Notes: generated from the sequence alone by a model not told the origin. A DNA stretch of 64,000 nt from Zhengitettix transpicula (GCA_037074705.1 CM073596.1:59447619-59511618); one strand, 5' to 3'; shown: positions 1 to 11,384, counted from the stretch's first letter. A program made the numbers and translations.

Positions 1-389
1 GGCGGGGGGAGTGAAGGTAAATGTTTGCCAAAAGGCCTCGTAAACCGATATACGTCGCCATTTGGAACGTCACACGCTGAATTACAATACTTGCTAATGA
101 AGAAAGTAAATAACCGTGATCATAAAATCTGTTATTATTATTTTTTTTTTTTGGTATTTGCATTACTGAAACTGAAATATACGAATCACACACATTGACC
201 ACCTGCTCGCGCGGGCGTCCGCGTTCTCGTTCGTTTTCCTCGTTTCTTTTTCATTTTTTTTAATATTAACTGTTTATCCCTTTACAAATTTATACATATA
301 TATATTTATTATTAATTTAATTTATTTATCCTGAATTATCCGTTGTAAATGTTGCTCCTTAACTTCAACATGTTCTCATAAATAAAATA
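1..389. other. AT-rich non-coding DNA
   Basis: No coding or structured signal is seen. The stretch is low-complexity AT-rich DNA with short homopolymers and a short GT run near its end. Confidence 0.5.
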
Positions 390-1000
390 GATTCTTTGTG
401 AGTGTGTGTGTGTGCCTGTATGTTCCGCATACAAATCTACACCCCGTGGTGATATTTATTTTATATTTCAATATTAATTTAATATACATATCTAAATTAT
501 GATTAGCATTATTTTTTTGAGATTTAGAAAATATTTAATAATACTTACTATTGGTAAGTAGGAAATAGGATTTTAATTAAATTATTATTAATATTTATAT
601 AAATATATAAAATAATTCTTTATTTATAATTATATATTGTATAATATAGATTGATATTTATTTAATAATACTGACAAATTTTGTACAAGGGTTATTTTCA
701 AACCGGAAATAAAACACTGCGGGCGGGGGGGAAGGAGAGTTAGAATATTTCAAACATGCTAAAAAATATTTGAGTCAATGAAACTGATAGTGTTTCTCCC
801 GATGAAGTTAAACAATACGATTAAAATCTCTTACGGGGATGTGAGGGGAGCATCCTTGCGGGAGGGTGTGAAGGGTGGAGAGGCGTTACATGAAAATGTC
901 GCTAAAAACAACAGAGATTGGAGTCAAATCAAGGGCTATGGATGTCGCCGAGTTTAATTATGACAAACCCGAGCAACGTCGACCAAATTACGACCAGCGA
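390..1000 (+). mobile_element. Family H Helitron-like remnant, interrupted
   Basis: The first part (about 390-445) carries the family's 5' phrase GTATGTTCCGCATACAAAT. An AT-rich stretch at about 446-668 interrupts it. The body resumes at about 670-1000 with family phrases such as ACAACAGAGATTGGAGTCAA and GAGTTTAATTATGACAA, also found near 12.7, 14.7, 45.5 and 47.0 kb. The expected 3' hairpin and CTAG end have decayed. The short open frames at 875-1133 are frames through the repeat. No Rep/helicase ORF is present, so the element is non-autonomous. Confidence 0.6.
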
Positions 1001-1308
1001 AGAAATATTTTTAGCTTGTCCGGTTCAAGCTTCCGCAATTGGGGGAGGGGGGGGGGGAATTCGTGACGATAAAAAAAACGCAATCGAAAATTTTTTTTCA
1101 ACCCTTATTAAGTATCAAGATTTTTGTTACTGAATGTAAATTCTTAGTTTCGGTCAAGTCAGCCTGACATTTCTTTATTTTTAACTGTTCAAGTCCTAAA
1201 TCGTTTGAATTATTATAATTCGCCCTGAAATCAAATCCTTTTGTTGACAGTATAACGTACGATTAAAAAAACGAGGTACAACAATAAAATTTCGTCAATT
1301 ATTCTCTC
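1001..1308. other. AT-rich non-coding DNA
   Basis: Nothing recognised. The stretch contains a run of 9-10 G near 1048 and A/T homopolymers. Confidence 0.4.
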
Positions 1309-2281
1309 ACCAAAAAGGGAAAGGATGTATGTATGTATTTATGTTAATCTTAATACAAATGTACAGATATTCTTAAAAAAAACACGAGAAGCGGTTACTG
1401 TGGGGGGGGGAGGGGGGGGTGAGAATCCCCTTGCATAAATGTGGGAAAAATTATTATAATTAAAAAAACGTGATAATTTTGTGTTAAATTACCGCGCGTC
1501 ATGACACCGTGACGTCACACGATATGGGGAGAGACGTTACTACGCGACGAACAAAGGAAATAGTTCCCCTTTTTTCCGGTAATGAAATAAAAGCAGAAAT
1601 ATTTTCATTGAATAAAAAGTATAATTTTATCCAGTAATTCTCCATTTACGTTAATCTTGACACAAATTTACGCAGAATGCGGCTACGAAATTTAGGTATA
1701 CACACATATTATTTAAAAACACCCCCCTAGCGTACAGGTAGGTAATAATTATAATTGAAAATGTTGTGATCAATTTTGTTATTACCTGCGCGGCGCTATG
1801 CTGTGAGACCGTGACGTCACGCGAGAGAGTGACGTCACAGCGCAACCGACAACAAGAAAGTAACTTATTTCGTAATTAAATAAAGCAGTAATATTTTTGA
1901 CTCTGAATTAAATGTATAATTTTATCCAGAAATACTTAATCGGATGATGATAATAAAATTAATACGTGATAGTTTACGATCCTTTCGGAGAACGTAAGTT
2001 AATTTTCGTCGCCATATTAAGTGACTCCCAATATGGCGACCATTTGTTTACATTGTGAATCTAGCTAACAGGTTCACCAATTTAATCTTTTGCACTACTC
2101 AATGAGTATATTTAAGAAGAAATTCAGAGGAATGTTTGAAGGGACTGATGTAATAAAATACCATTTATTTTACAGCTGTTCAATTAATGCACTATCGGTT
2201 TAAAGTGTGTAAGGAGCTAGGAACAGTTAGATTTAGGTTAAATCACTTCTCCTCTAAAGATTTATTTAGAATTAATTTTTT
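1309..2281 (+). mobile_element. Family HB Helitron-like element with internal duplication
   Basis: This stretch matches, in opposite orientation, the element at 55453-56234. Shared phrases include GATAATTTTGTGTTAAATTA, GACGTTACTACGCGACGAAC and AATATTTTCATTGAAT, and the segment before GTTTACATTGTGAATCTAGC. A roughly 300-bp segment (about 1309-1640) is repeated in diverged form at about 1641-1940. Both halves carry TGACGTCA palindromes (near 1510, 1812 and 1829). The 3' end is lost where a family A tail fragment begins near 2282. No transposition protein is encoded. Confidence 0.6.
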
Positions 2282-2310
2282 TTTAGGGCAAGAGGCTACA
2301 TGAGGGTAAT
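2282..2310 (-). mobile_element. Family A retroposon, tail fragment
   Basis: The short stretch with the family A 3' end in reverse (AGGCTACATGAGGGTAATC after a T-run) is the only remaining part. Confidence 0.55.
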
Positions 2311-2389
2311 CATTGTCTGTATAACTAGTCTAAATACTTGTTCAAATTTTTTTTGGGGGGAACGATTTGTCTGGACTCTATTATTTTTT

Positions 2390-2430
<41 letters not shown>

Positions 2431-2863
2431 CGTAATCAGTACAAAATGACTGACAAATACTATTGTGTGTGTGTAAGTCCTCAACTTCAAATAAAGGTCC
2501 AATATGCAAATGTTTGTCACAGGGGGACGGGGGAGTGTTACCTCGTGAGTGGTAATTTTAGTAATAGATAACACTATCTTTTTTTTGGAAGTGGTAATTA
2601 TTTGTGGCTTTTGCTGACACTGCTGTTGTGTCCATATTTGTTTAGGTGAACCAGTTGTTTTGTGATAGGAGGTAAATGTTTACGGATAATTTTCAGGTAG
2701 GGAAATTAATACGTAGAGCAAACTTTAAGCTTTTTCCCTGATAAAATCAACTTATTATGTATTTTTGTGTTGTGTACATAGAAAAGACGGAATAAACAGA
2801 TGTGACTTTCATTCGTGACGGTTCAAACACTCACAAAAAAAAAATTTATTAACAATTTCCCGG
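2311..2863. other. Non-coding stretch with a TA microsatellite
   Basis: The stretch is AT-rich with a (TA)n run at 2393-2428. No gene is recognised. The frame spanning the run on the minus strand is a by-product of the repeat. Confidence 0.5.
2393..2428. repeat. (TA)n microsatellite
   Basis: Uninterrupted alternating TA of about 36 bp, seen directly. Confidence 0.95.
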
Positions 2864-2907
2864 CGTTGACACGTAGTTATTTTTATATAAACCCGAAAAA
2901 GTATACC
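2864..2907 (-). mobile_element. Family HB terminal fragment
   Basis: CCCGGCGTTG followed by TATATAAACCCGAAAAAGTA matches 55468-55510 in the same orientation. This is the 3' terminal part of the minus-strand Helitron-like element, cut short by the family A fragment that follows. Confidence 0.5.
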
Positions 2908-3003
2908 CTTGGTTACCTTCCTCTACCCTTCCGCATCCCCCCTTTCAAATCCCGTTTTTATGCTATTAAAGGGGAGTTGCCACTATGTGGATTACCCTCA
3001 TAT
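2908..3003 (+). mobile_element. Family A retroposon, 3' fragment
   Basis: The segment holds only the family A 3' region, from ACCCTTGGTTACC to GGATTACCCTCATATAG. The A-tail is not intact. Confidence 0.75.
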
Positions 3004-3045
3004 AGACCCTTTAAAAAATTATTAATTCTATATATGGTCTAGGAG

Positions 3046-3600
3046 GTCTGCCAGGGCTATTCTCTCGCAGGCAGTACTTGCGATGAATATTCTCTCGCAG
3101 GCAGAACCTTGTAGGAGAGGTACGAAGGGGCTACCGTTGGGGATGCCTTTTCCTCTCTCCGTTTTTGAACTAAGGTTCCCACAAGCCGAGGCACCTCGGC
3201 CTGTTCTGAGAGGTGTATGTTCCGGGGTCTCAGACCTTGGGGCATATGGTAAGAGTTGTTCGCTATTCCCATTGGAATAGTCGGCCAGCTGCCTCCTAAA
3301 CTGGTCGAGGTACGGAGAAGGGAATTCTGCAACCCCACAGCAAACTCTTCTCCCGCTATCGGAAGGGCGTGGGACAAGTACCCAATGCCCGACCTACCTG
3401 ATGCAGGTTTTCCCTGCATCACTCTTAGGCCAATTGCCGCGAAGGATCCTTAACCCATAGCCCGTGGACCCTTGTTAACCCTTGGCTACCTTCCTCTACT
3501 CTTCTGCATCCCCCCTTTCAAATCCCTTTCCTATGATATAAGAGGGGAGTTGCCACTATGTGGATTACCCTGTACATAGCTTGTCTACACCTAAAAAAAA
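3046..3600 (+). mobile_element. Family A retroposon, near full length
   Basis: The copy runs from the head hairpin (TATTCTCTCGCAGGCAG, present twice here at 3057-3076 and 3087-3106) to an A-rich tail at 3592-3600. Family landmarks in order are CCTCTCTCCGTTTTTGAAC, GGCCAGCTGCCTCCTAAACT, GGGACAAGTACCCAATGCC, GATGCAGG and CCTTGGCTACCTTCCTCTAC. It lies beside another family A fragment. The open frame at 3057-3422 on the minus strand recurs in most copies as an incidental frame, not a demonstrated protein. Confidence 0.9.
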
Positions 3601-3677
3601 TACTCTAGGCCCAGGCTGAATTTAGTAGGTCTGTCCCATCAATGAGTGTTCGGACTCTCATGTTGCGTGACTGTGTG

Positions 3678-4362
3678 TGTTTTTTTTAAAAATTTATTTA
3701 ATTTTGAGTTGTATCAGCTTCCAGGTCATTAGCCACTACTTAATACACTTACTTATTTTACATTAATTATTACAGGTTCTGTATATGACACAGTTAAGAT
3801 GAATCTTTTTTTTTCATTGGTTCATTCTGTTCATCGATCTTTTTACTGTCGAGTAGTTGTTTTTCTTTCTTGATAGTATTTTGGCCATTCACTTATTATA
3901 TGTTTAACAACTAATGGGGACTTGCATAGCTGAGAATTAGGAGGAGTGCTATTGTTCGTTATGTGGAGGTCTGTCATCTTTGAATGGCCTGTTCTGATTC
4001 TTGATATTACTGACTGGTCTCTTCGGGTAGCTGTGGGGGGTCGGGTTTTTATTGCTGAATATATTCCTAGTTTTAACTTCTCTCCATTTGTTGTTCCACT
4101 AGTGTTGGAGTTTACATTGGGCACTTTTTCACACATCTGTCCGAGTGTTGTTCTCTGAACAGAGTTTTTTTTCTTCTCAACGTTTCGAACTGTTTGAGTT
4201 TCTAAATCTATTTTTTTTCTTTTCTGATCTACTAGACGATCTTTCTCGTCATCTATTTGACCTGACACTTTTGTTCTGTTTTTCTTTTTTTACTTTTCTT
4301 TGCCTTTTTTCACTTTTTCTTCCTCGTCTATCTATTCCAAGCCGATGGAATACCCGAATAAT
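3678..4362 (-). pseudogene. LINE remnant: RNase H domain and 3' UTR
   Basis: The minus strand encodes a fragment that reads like the C-terminal end of a non-LTR retrotransposon polyprotein. It contains SRIRTGHSKMTDLHITN, then PPNSQLCKSPLVVKHIISEW and PKYYQER. This fits the family pattern R-x-R-x-GH-(S/T), a Cys pair and (V/L)KHI(L/I)xxCP(K/H)Y that follows RNase H in I/R1/Jockey-type LINEs. Two expected cysteines are replaced (Asn in NSQLC, Trp in SEWPKY), so it is decayed. Upstream, FHRLGID resembles the RNase H WxPSHxGI segment. The 3' part (about 3690-3760) resembles a LINE 3' UTR with an A-rich end. Only the last ~140 residues remain. Confidence 0.65.
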
Positions 4363-4939
4363 CTAAATAATATTGTTATATCGCCATTGTCAACCAATTT
4401 CAAATCCAGATTAACGAAGATTTAAGTACAAGAAATTTAAATATAGGACCATAGTATCTTATCTTAATCGTTTTGAACTCTGTGATATATACACAGAATA
4501 AAGACAGAAATTTATTCAAAATTAAATATTAATAATGAGATTAAAATAATGCTTATAATTAATTTTCTCGAAGAAAATGCATATATTTATTTTACCTGAA
4601 GGACTGATTGAGTCTTAAGCGAATGACCGCATCATATTATACCAGAGATATTGTTAGTATGTCTGTTAATGTTCACGGTGAATATTGCAACTGTATAAAT
4701 TCAGGATATTTACAAAGAACATACACAAACAAATATTTGTGGTCTTACTTAACGACCCCCGTATAATCGAAAGGCTCTGAAATAATATACAAAGCCATTT
4801 AATTTCACGTTTTAATAATTTGCATGAATTGTTTGTTATATTTATGTAATTAAAACAAGAATATATTTACATGCATGTTCATTTATATTTAATTATTTTA
4901 AATGCATACTAACTAATGTCATGAAATTCTCATTTACAG
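4363..4939. other. AT-rich stretch ending in a candidate splice acceptor
   Basis: No ORF or known repeat is recognised. The last part carries a consensus branch-site motif TACTAAC at 4907-4913 and an acceptor TTTACAG ending at 4939. This supports the exon call that follows. Confidence 0.5.
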
Positions 4940-5007
4940 GGGGGGATTGTGATCGGCCTTGCTGTTTTCTGCAGACCATCTTTCCTGGAATCCTGAGGCG
5001 CCGAAAG
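4940..5007 (+). CDS. Candidate internal exon of an unidentified host gene
   Basis: A 68-bp segment is bounded by TTTACAG (AG at 4938-4939) and the donor AAAG/GTAAGT (GT at 5008-5009). TACTAAC lies 26-32 bases upstream of the acceptor. Of the three plus frames only one is open: two carried-over bases, then 22 codons starting G-D-C-D-R-P-C-C and ending F-P-G-I-L-R-R-R-K at a codon boundary. A second pyrimidine-rich acceptor (GCTGTTTTCTGCAG) ends at 4974 and would give a 33-bp in-frame shorter exon (11 codons, TIFPGILRRRK). Base composition is richer in GC than the flanks. The protein family is not recognised. It could be a chance match, but the splice context is unusually complete. Confidence 0.45.
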
Positions 5008-5140
5008 GTAAGTCTCTACTTAAAATTTCGTTTCTCTTATTTTACTGATATTTGCTATTTGTGCTTTTAAAATTCAAACTTTACACTTCTTCTATCATCG
5101 TGCATTGACATTTAACTATTTTTGGGAGGGGGGGGGGGGT

Positions 5141-5542
5141 GTTACAGGCTACAAGAGGGTAATCCACATAGTGGCAACTCCCCTTTAATAGCATAGGAAG
5201 GGATTTGAAAGGGGGGGATGCGGAAGGGTAGAGGAAGGTAGCCAAGGGTTAACTAGGGCCCCCGGGCTATATTTTAAGGATCCTACCCGGCATTCGCCTA
5301 AAGGAATGCAGGGAAAACCTTAGAAAAACCTGCATCAGGTAGGTCTGGCATTGGGTACTTGTCCCACGCCCTTCCGATAGCGGGAGAGGAGTTTGCTGTG
5401 GGGACGCAGCATTCCCTTCTCCGTGCCTCGACCAGTTTAGGAGGCAGCTGGCCGACTATTCCAATGGGAATAACGGACAACTCTTACCGTATGCCCAAGG
5501 TCTGTGACCCCCGGAACATACACCTTGCAGAACATCATTCCT
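5141..5542 (-). mobile_element. Family A retroposon, 5'-truncated
   Basis: The reverse complement of the family is seen from AGGCTACAAGAGGGTAATCC to GAACATACACCTTGC. The head (hairpin side) is missing. A run of about 13 G precedes it at 5127-5139. Confidence 0.88.
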
Positions 5543-6910
5543 TCCTCTTGTTATGAACAAAATCTTTAATGTTCTATATATCAGCGAATTATCTACTCGC
5601 AAAGTAGTAGGTGTAACTGCCATAATTAAAAATACTATTAACTATCTAATTATCACTTTCTCAAAACCTTTGTGTGACTCGCAGACAACAGGTATCGATT
5701 TAAAAAAAAACAGTTCAAAGGTAAATATTGATAATCAGAAGAAAAAAAAAATATTTCGGATCACATACTACTGTGTGATGCGTTTGGCGCCATACCATCT
5801 TTCTTTCCGCCATTATATTCAGTGCCCTGAACGCGATCCTTCCGCGTTGTGGTTCGCACGTGTGTTGGGCCGCGCTGCCGGTCTGGTCCTGTCTTCTTTG
5901 AGATTGTAGTATGTTTGTTGTAATTGAGCCTGTAGTGTGTTTGATTTTAAATTCTTTGTTTACAATTGTAGGCATTTGTTTTTTACACCTCTGGATTTGC
6001 CTTCCTCTGTGTGTTAGCCAAAGCCGTAATTGCCCCCCACTAAAGCACCTTACGTTCGATTTTTTTTTAATGTAATGCTCACTTCAAAATATTCTGGACC
6101 TATAATAATTGGACAACAGCTAAACTATGAGAACAAAAAATAAAGTAGTACGGTTCTATTGGCAAAATGTCCTGAATTTCGTTTACCCCTTTTGGAAGAC
6201 TTCATCAGTGGATGTTTTATCAGCAGGTTTATTTTCCCCAGGTGACGACTACGCCGACGGCGTTTTGTTGAATCGACCCCGTTTCAGTTCATCCTTTTTT
6301 TCTCTCTTTCTCTGTCTCTCTCTCTCTCTCTCTCTCTGAAATGTCCTTTCGTCCAGTCGTCTGCTCGAAACGAAGGTAAATTACATTAACGGCTTGATAG
6401 CGCCATAAACGGTTCGCCAGACGCCCAGACGTCTGTAATTAACATGTGGCGTGTGGTGGGTCGGTCCGCCCCTATCTAAATTAAATCTATTAACTTTGAA
6501 TCACAGTGCTTCATTAGAGAAGTTGAGAACTCCACCCCTGGCGCTCGCTTAAGAGCAAACTTAAAGTTACGCCACTGCTTGCTTGCTTTCGGCTTTGTAT
6601 TAAAACTGACAGAGAACCGGCGTCGCTTTAATGCCAAAGGTCGTTCGTCGGCGGATGCTGGCAAAATTATATTACGCAAATATTGTCACAATATACGGTG
6701 AAATTTTTTTTAAATTTTTTTTTTGGAAAACATCACACATTGGCTCTGAAACTCCAATGTACGGGAAGTTTTGCATGTATTCAGTCAGTTCCTACTCTGG
6801 CTAAATTATCGCCATTGACTTTGAAGCCTCATGTGTAAAACGTGCTTGTTCTTTACAAATATCAGTTAAGTATTCCGTGACTGGTCTTTTATTCCATGAA
6901 TATAGAAACT
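5543..6910. other. Non-coding stretch
   Basis: No recognised gene. 5760-5910 is locally GC-richer (contains TTTGGCGCCATACC) without a coding frame of known family. A (TC)n run lies at about 6300-6338. 6360-6680 is of mixed composition with no repeat match seen in the window. Confidence 0.4.
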
Positions 6911-7024
6911 ACTATACTACTACCACCCCCCCCCTTTCCAAGTAATTACAACGTCTCTCTCCCCCTCTCCACACTTAATCAACCTACGCTCCCTAACTTC
7001 ACTCTAATAACCTTCCTTCATATT
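6911..7024 (+). repeat. Left arm of a widely spaced inverted repeat
   Basis: The segment runs from ACTACTACC plus a C-run through TTTCCAAGTAATTACAACG and AATCAACCTACGCTCCCTAA to CCTTCCTTCATAT. It is nearly identical to the reverse complement of 8504-8623. The main difference is the length of the GA/TC tract. The two arms are about 1.5 kb apart and enclose the composite family A copy. No other copy was noticed in the window. Confidence 0.85.
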
Positions 7025-7456
7025 CTCCTTCTTGTCGAGCATTTTTCTGAAAACATTTGACTGTCTCTAAAGCATAAGATTTTAAAATGTGATGCGTTTA
7101 ATAATAAAAGCAGTGATAAATTCTTAATGAAGTATGTGTGAAGCACAATAAGGCGTAATAAATCAGTTAGATTCATAAATGATAATAATAAGAAGAAGAA
7201 GAAGAAGGAAGATTTATATCTTTGGGTTTGTTTTATCTTTGGTTTAGTTGCTTTGTTAATGCCGGCAGTGGTATATAATAAAATTATAGAAAACTGAAAT
7301 ATTTTATTAAATATACGTACCCGCGTTTACTGGAGATGAACCTGATATTTAAAGTGAACGATAATTTAAAAGTGTTTTATTATAAAGGGAAGATTAAGTT
7401 AAAGAGGCAGCCATATTGAGTTAAGAATGTGATTAATGGTGGAAGAATGGAAGTTG

Positions 7457-8260
7457 TCTGCGAGGGATGTTCTCTCGCAGGCAGAACCTTGTAGGAGAGA
7501 TACGAACGGGCTACCTTTGGGGAAAACTCCTCTCCCGCTATTGGAAGGGCGTGGGACAAGTACCCAATGCCCGACCTACCTGATGCAAGGTTTTTGTAGG
7601 GTTTTCCCCTGCTTTTCTATAGGCGAATTCCGGGTAGGATCCTTAAACCATAGCCCGGGGGCCCCTAGTTAACCCTTGGCTACCTTCCTCTACCCTTCCG
7701 CATCCCCCCTTTCAAATCCCTTCCTATGCTATTAAAGGGGAGTTGCCCAATGTGGATCACCCTCATGTAGCCTGTTGCCCTAAAAACAAAAAGAATGCCT
7801 TTTCCTCTCCGTTTTTGAACTAAGGTTCCCACAAACCGAGGCACCTCGGCCTCTTTTGAGAGGTGTATGTTCCGGGGTCACAGACCTTGGCCATACGGTA
7901 AGAGTTGTCCGGTGTTCCCATTGGAATAGTCGGCCAGCTGCCTCCTAAACTGGTCGAGGCACGGAGAAGGGAATGCTGCGTCCCCACAGCAAACTCCTCT
8001 CCCGCTATCCAGGGAAGGACGTGGGACAAGTACCCAATGCCCGACCTACCGGATGCAGGTTTTTCTAGGGTTTGTCCTGCATTTCTTTTAGGTGAATGCC
8101 GGGTAGTATCCTTAAAATATAGCCCGGGGGCTCGTAGTTAACCCTTGTCTACCTTCCTCTACCCTTCCGCATCCCCCCTTTCAAATCCCTTCCTATGCTA
8201 TTAAAGGGGAGTTGCCCAAAGTGGATCACCCTCATGTAGCCTGCTACCCTAAAAAAAAAA
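7457..8260 (+). mobile_element. Composite (dimer-like) family A retroposon
   Basis: The family head (TGCGAGGGATGTTCTCTCGC, 7459 onward) is present up to CTACCTTTGGGG. It then jumps at about 7523 to a 3' part (AAACTCCTCTCCCGC to GCCCTAAAAA, ending near 7793). The rest of the body, starting exactly at ATGCCTTTTCCTCTCC, follows at 7795 and runs to a second A-tail near 8260. So a 5'-deleted unit plus A-linker sits between body positions that are adjacent in other copies. The copy near 9.8 kb has the same layout with the same right junction. Confidence 0.85.
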
Positions 8261-8503
8261 TATATATATATATAATAATATGTGCCTTGTTTGTGAACAA
8301 CCGGAGTAACATTTTCTTTTTAATTAAAGTTTGACGTGGGGGGGTTTTTAAAGATAATTTCTGCGACTCTCTTTAATTTTTATGAATAGTTTTATTTAAG
8401 TAATTAGGCTTGCGTGGAAATGATCTCGAGTCTATTATTTTAAAGTAGAGCCATTTTTACCTGTTCGTTCTCCTCCATAGATACAGATTGAGGAGCAACC
8501 TGA

Positions 8504-8554
8504 TATGAAGGAAGGTTATTAGAGTGAAGTTAGGGAGCGTAGGTTGATTAAGTG

Positions 8555-8585
<31 letters not shown>

Positions 8586-8623
8586 GTTGCAATTACTTGG
8601 AAGGGGGGGGGGGTAGTAGTATG
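8504..8623 (-). repeat. Right arm of a widely spaced inverted repeat, with (GA)n
   Basis: Reverse complement of 6911-7024. It includes AGGTTGATTAAGTGTGG, a (GA)n tract of ~28 bp at about 8557-8584 and CAATTACTTGGAAG followed by a G-run. Together with the left arm it could form a large stem-loop, or mark an inverted duplication or two copies of an unrecognised element. Confidence 0.85.
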
Positions 8624-9829
8624 ATAAATCTGCTGTGTTCCTCGCGTGGAAGTTATTCTCACTTTGCTTGTGCCGCGGGAAGGTAAACGAGCTTACTCGA
8701 AATTCGACTCTTGACATTTCGTAATTATCACGAGTTATTAATTTACTTGTTAAATGCTACCTCGCCTGAGAAGATCTCCTTATCCGATAGTTTCACATTT
8801 TCCAGAATGGCGTGACTTTCCCCCCCTGTATATGAAAGTGAAACGCAGGTTTAGTCTTTGTGTAATAACGCAAAAGAAAGATTTCGACCGCAAGCTGATT
8901 TAAATTAGACGGTAAAAAAAAGGATCAAAATTTTTATCACAGGGCGCGAAATAAATATTCCCGAAAAGCTGATAGACACAGTAAAATATTCTCTACACAA
9001 ACGGAAGGTAATAAGAATTCAATCAGCTGCTTGTCTAATAACGGCTGATCATTTTAATAATGAAAAATAAATAGGATTTTTTAATATTATATTTATTAAC
9101 TTTTATGTATTATAAAACCTGTAATATATATATGTATATAATGACGTTTGATTTAGGAATGGTCACTTTAGGTACAACACAGATCCTTAGGGGGTTGCAA
9201 CATTCCTAAACTCCTTAGATATTTTCAGATTTATTCCCACTGTTCTTCTTTGCAGACCAGTACAATATTAATTCTATCATTAACTTTTTTTTTTCAAAAT
9301 TAATTAATATAACTCGATATACATTTATTTATATGGGGTACGCTTTTTGAGTGGAGAGTCCATAATTTTTTAAGTGTATTTATTTAATCCACAAATGTGC
9401 AGTTTACCCTGCAGTGTGAAATTACAGTTTAATTACTAATAATATAAATTAGAGTAAATATATAAAATTATGTTAAACATATAAGCGAAATTTAGGGAGA
9501 ACTAAAAATAATTGTAGACAAAATTAAAGAGATACTTTGAAAAATTTAAAGAAATAGTTAATACTGTACTGGCATGAAAAGAAGAAAAGTGGAAAGATAT
9601 ATGAAAGCAGAGATTAACTAACTATTTAACAATCTAAGAAGACAAGGAATGCAACAATTTTACTTTTTAGTTTATAACGGAGCTTTATCACTACCCTATA
9701 TTCACTAGAGTGTTGAAATAAATTAAGCCTTATTTTTTTCTTTAGAGGACTTTTTTTAGAAAACTCTTACAGATAAATTGTTCAAGTCATTTATAGTCCT
9801 ATTTAGGAATAAATAATTTACAACATAGT
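8624..9829. other. AT-rich non-coding stretch
   Basis: No gene or window-repeat match recognised. The part beyond 9070 is very AT-rich. Confidence 0.45.
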
Positions 9830-9831
9830 CT

Positions 9832-10509
9832 GCGAGGGCTATTCTCCCGCAGGCAGAACCTTGTAGGAGAGACTTGAAGGGGCTATCTTTGACCCGATGC
9901 AGGTTTTTCTAAGGTTTTCCCTGCTTTCCTTTAGGCGAATGCCGGGTAGGATCCTTAAAATATAGCCCGGGGGCCCTAGTTAACCCTTGGCTACCTTCCA
10001 CTACCCTTCCGCATCCCCCCTTTCAAATCCCTTCCTATGCTATTAAGTGCCCTAAGTGGATTACCCTCACGTAGCCTATTGCCCTAAAAAAAAAAGATGC
10101 CTTTTCCTCTCCGTTTTTGAACTAAGGTTCCCACAAGCCGAGTCACCTCGGCCTGTTTTGAGAGGTTGTATGTTCCGGGTTCACAGACCTTGAGCATACT
10201 GTAAGAGTTGTCTACTGTTCCTATTGGAACAGTCGGCCAGCTGCCTCCTAAACTGGTCGAGGTATGGAGGAGGTAATGCTGCGTCCCCACAGCAAACCTT
10301 TCTCCCGCTATCGGAAGAGCGTGGGACAAGTACCAAGAGCCTGACCTACCTGATGCAGGTTTTTCTAGGGTTTTCCCTGCATCACTTTTAGGTGAATGCC
10401 GGTTAGGATCCTTAAACCATACCCCGGGGGCCCTAGTTAACCCTTGGCTACCTCCCTCTACCCTTCCGCATCCCCCCTTTCAAATCCCTTCCTATGCTAT
10501 TAAAGGGGA
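9832..10509 (+). mobile_element. Composite (dimer-like) family A retroposon, 3'-truncated
   Basis: The head (TCTGCGAGGGCTATTCTCCC) continues to GGGGCTATCTTTG. It then jumps at about 9892 to the 3' region (GATGCAGGTTTTTC) and an A-run at 10086-10095. The body resumes at GATGCCTTTTCC and ends at GCTATTAAAGGGG without the terminal tail. The architecture repeats that of 7457-8260, with a different internal deletion. Confidence 0.85.
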
Positions 10510-11384
10510 TTAAAAAAATATTTTACATCTGTTCTTTTTTGCTGCCTGGAATTTAATTTTAACGTCTTCGTCAGTTCTCCTTGATCGCTTAATAAAAATT
10601 ATAATAAAAAAATATTTCTTATAGGCTTATTTAAATTATTTTCCATATAACCGAAGGAATGATATGAAACATTCCTTCAAAGAATGAGAACCATGGTAAG
10701 ATATTAAAAACTCCTGTAGGGTTGCTTTTAAATATAGGAAAAATTGTTGAAACTGATTAAAAATGTTTTTTTTTTACAAAATGTTATGTTAATGTTATGT
10801 AAAATCGAATACTGATTATTCGCATTCTCATACAGAGGAGGAGGAGAGGGGGGGGGGCAATGTATGAAAACTTAAGAGGGATAGGCCATCTTTCATGACC
10901 GTTGATGCTATCCATGATTAACAACAGTGATATTATTCACTTGTTAAAGCTGAATACGAGCAGGGAAACTCGATTCTACAACAAAAAGCTGGTCCCCTTA
11001 GTTTGTGCCCTAGATGAAATATTACCAGCAACCCTTTGAGTTTGAGTAATGAGGTTTTGGTATATATTAAAATGAGGGAAGTCCTCCTACAATTTTATGA
11101 CATAAAATGTGAATCGAGCGTGTGTGTGTGTGTGTGCGTGTGTGCGCGTGTATGTGAGTGATATTTAATTTTAATTAAAATAAGGTTTGGTCTCTTTCAT
11201 ACTATTACTTTTAAATTATTTCAAGCTACGTAGTAACCTTTAAGTCCTGGTCATTATAGCTTCTACGAAATGTGATTCTACAAACAAAAAAAAAATTAAT
11301 TAAGTTTTTGGGCATTATCCTTTTTAAAAAAAGTTTTATTTAGTTTTACTTAGCCCTTTATTAATTTTATCCCACACTTCTAAT
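10510..11384. other. AT-rich stretch with a GT microsatellite
   Basis: No gene recognised. An imperfect (GT)n/(GC) run lies at about 11119-11157 and a G-run at about 10846-10857. Confidence 0.45.

Noticed and set aside
3057..3422. 121-codon minus ORF as a gene
   Set aside because: Entirely inside a family A copy, where it is an incidental open frame.
5359..5556. Recurrent ~60-140 residue frame (SHALPIAGEEFAVGTQHS) seen many times in the window
   Set aside because: It is one frame of the family A retroposon. It appears in both strands with shifts and stops in many copies, and nothing points to selection on the protein.
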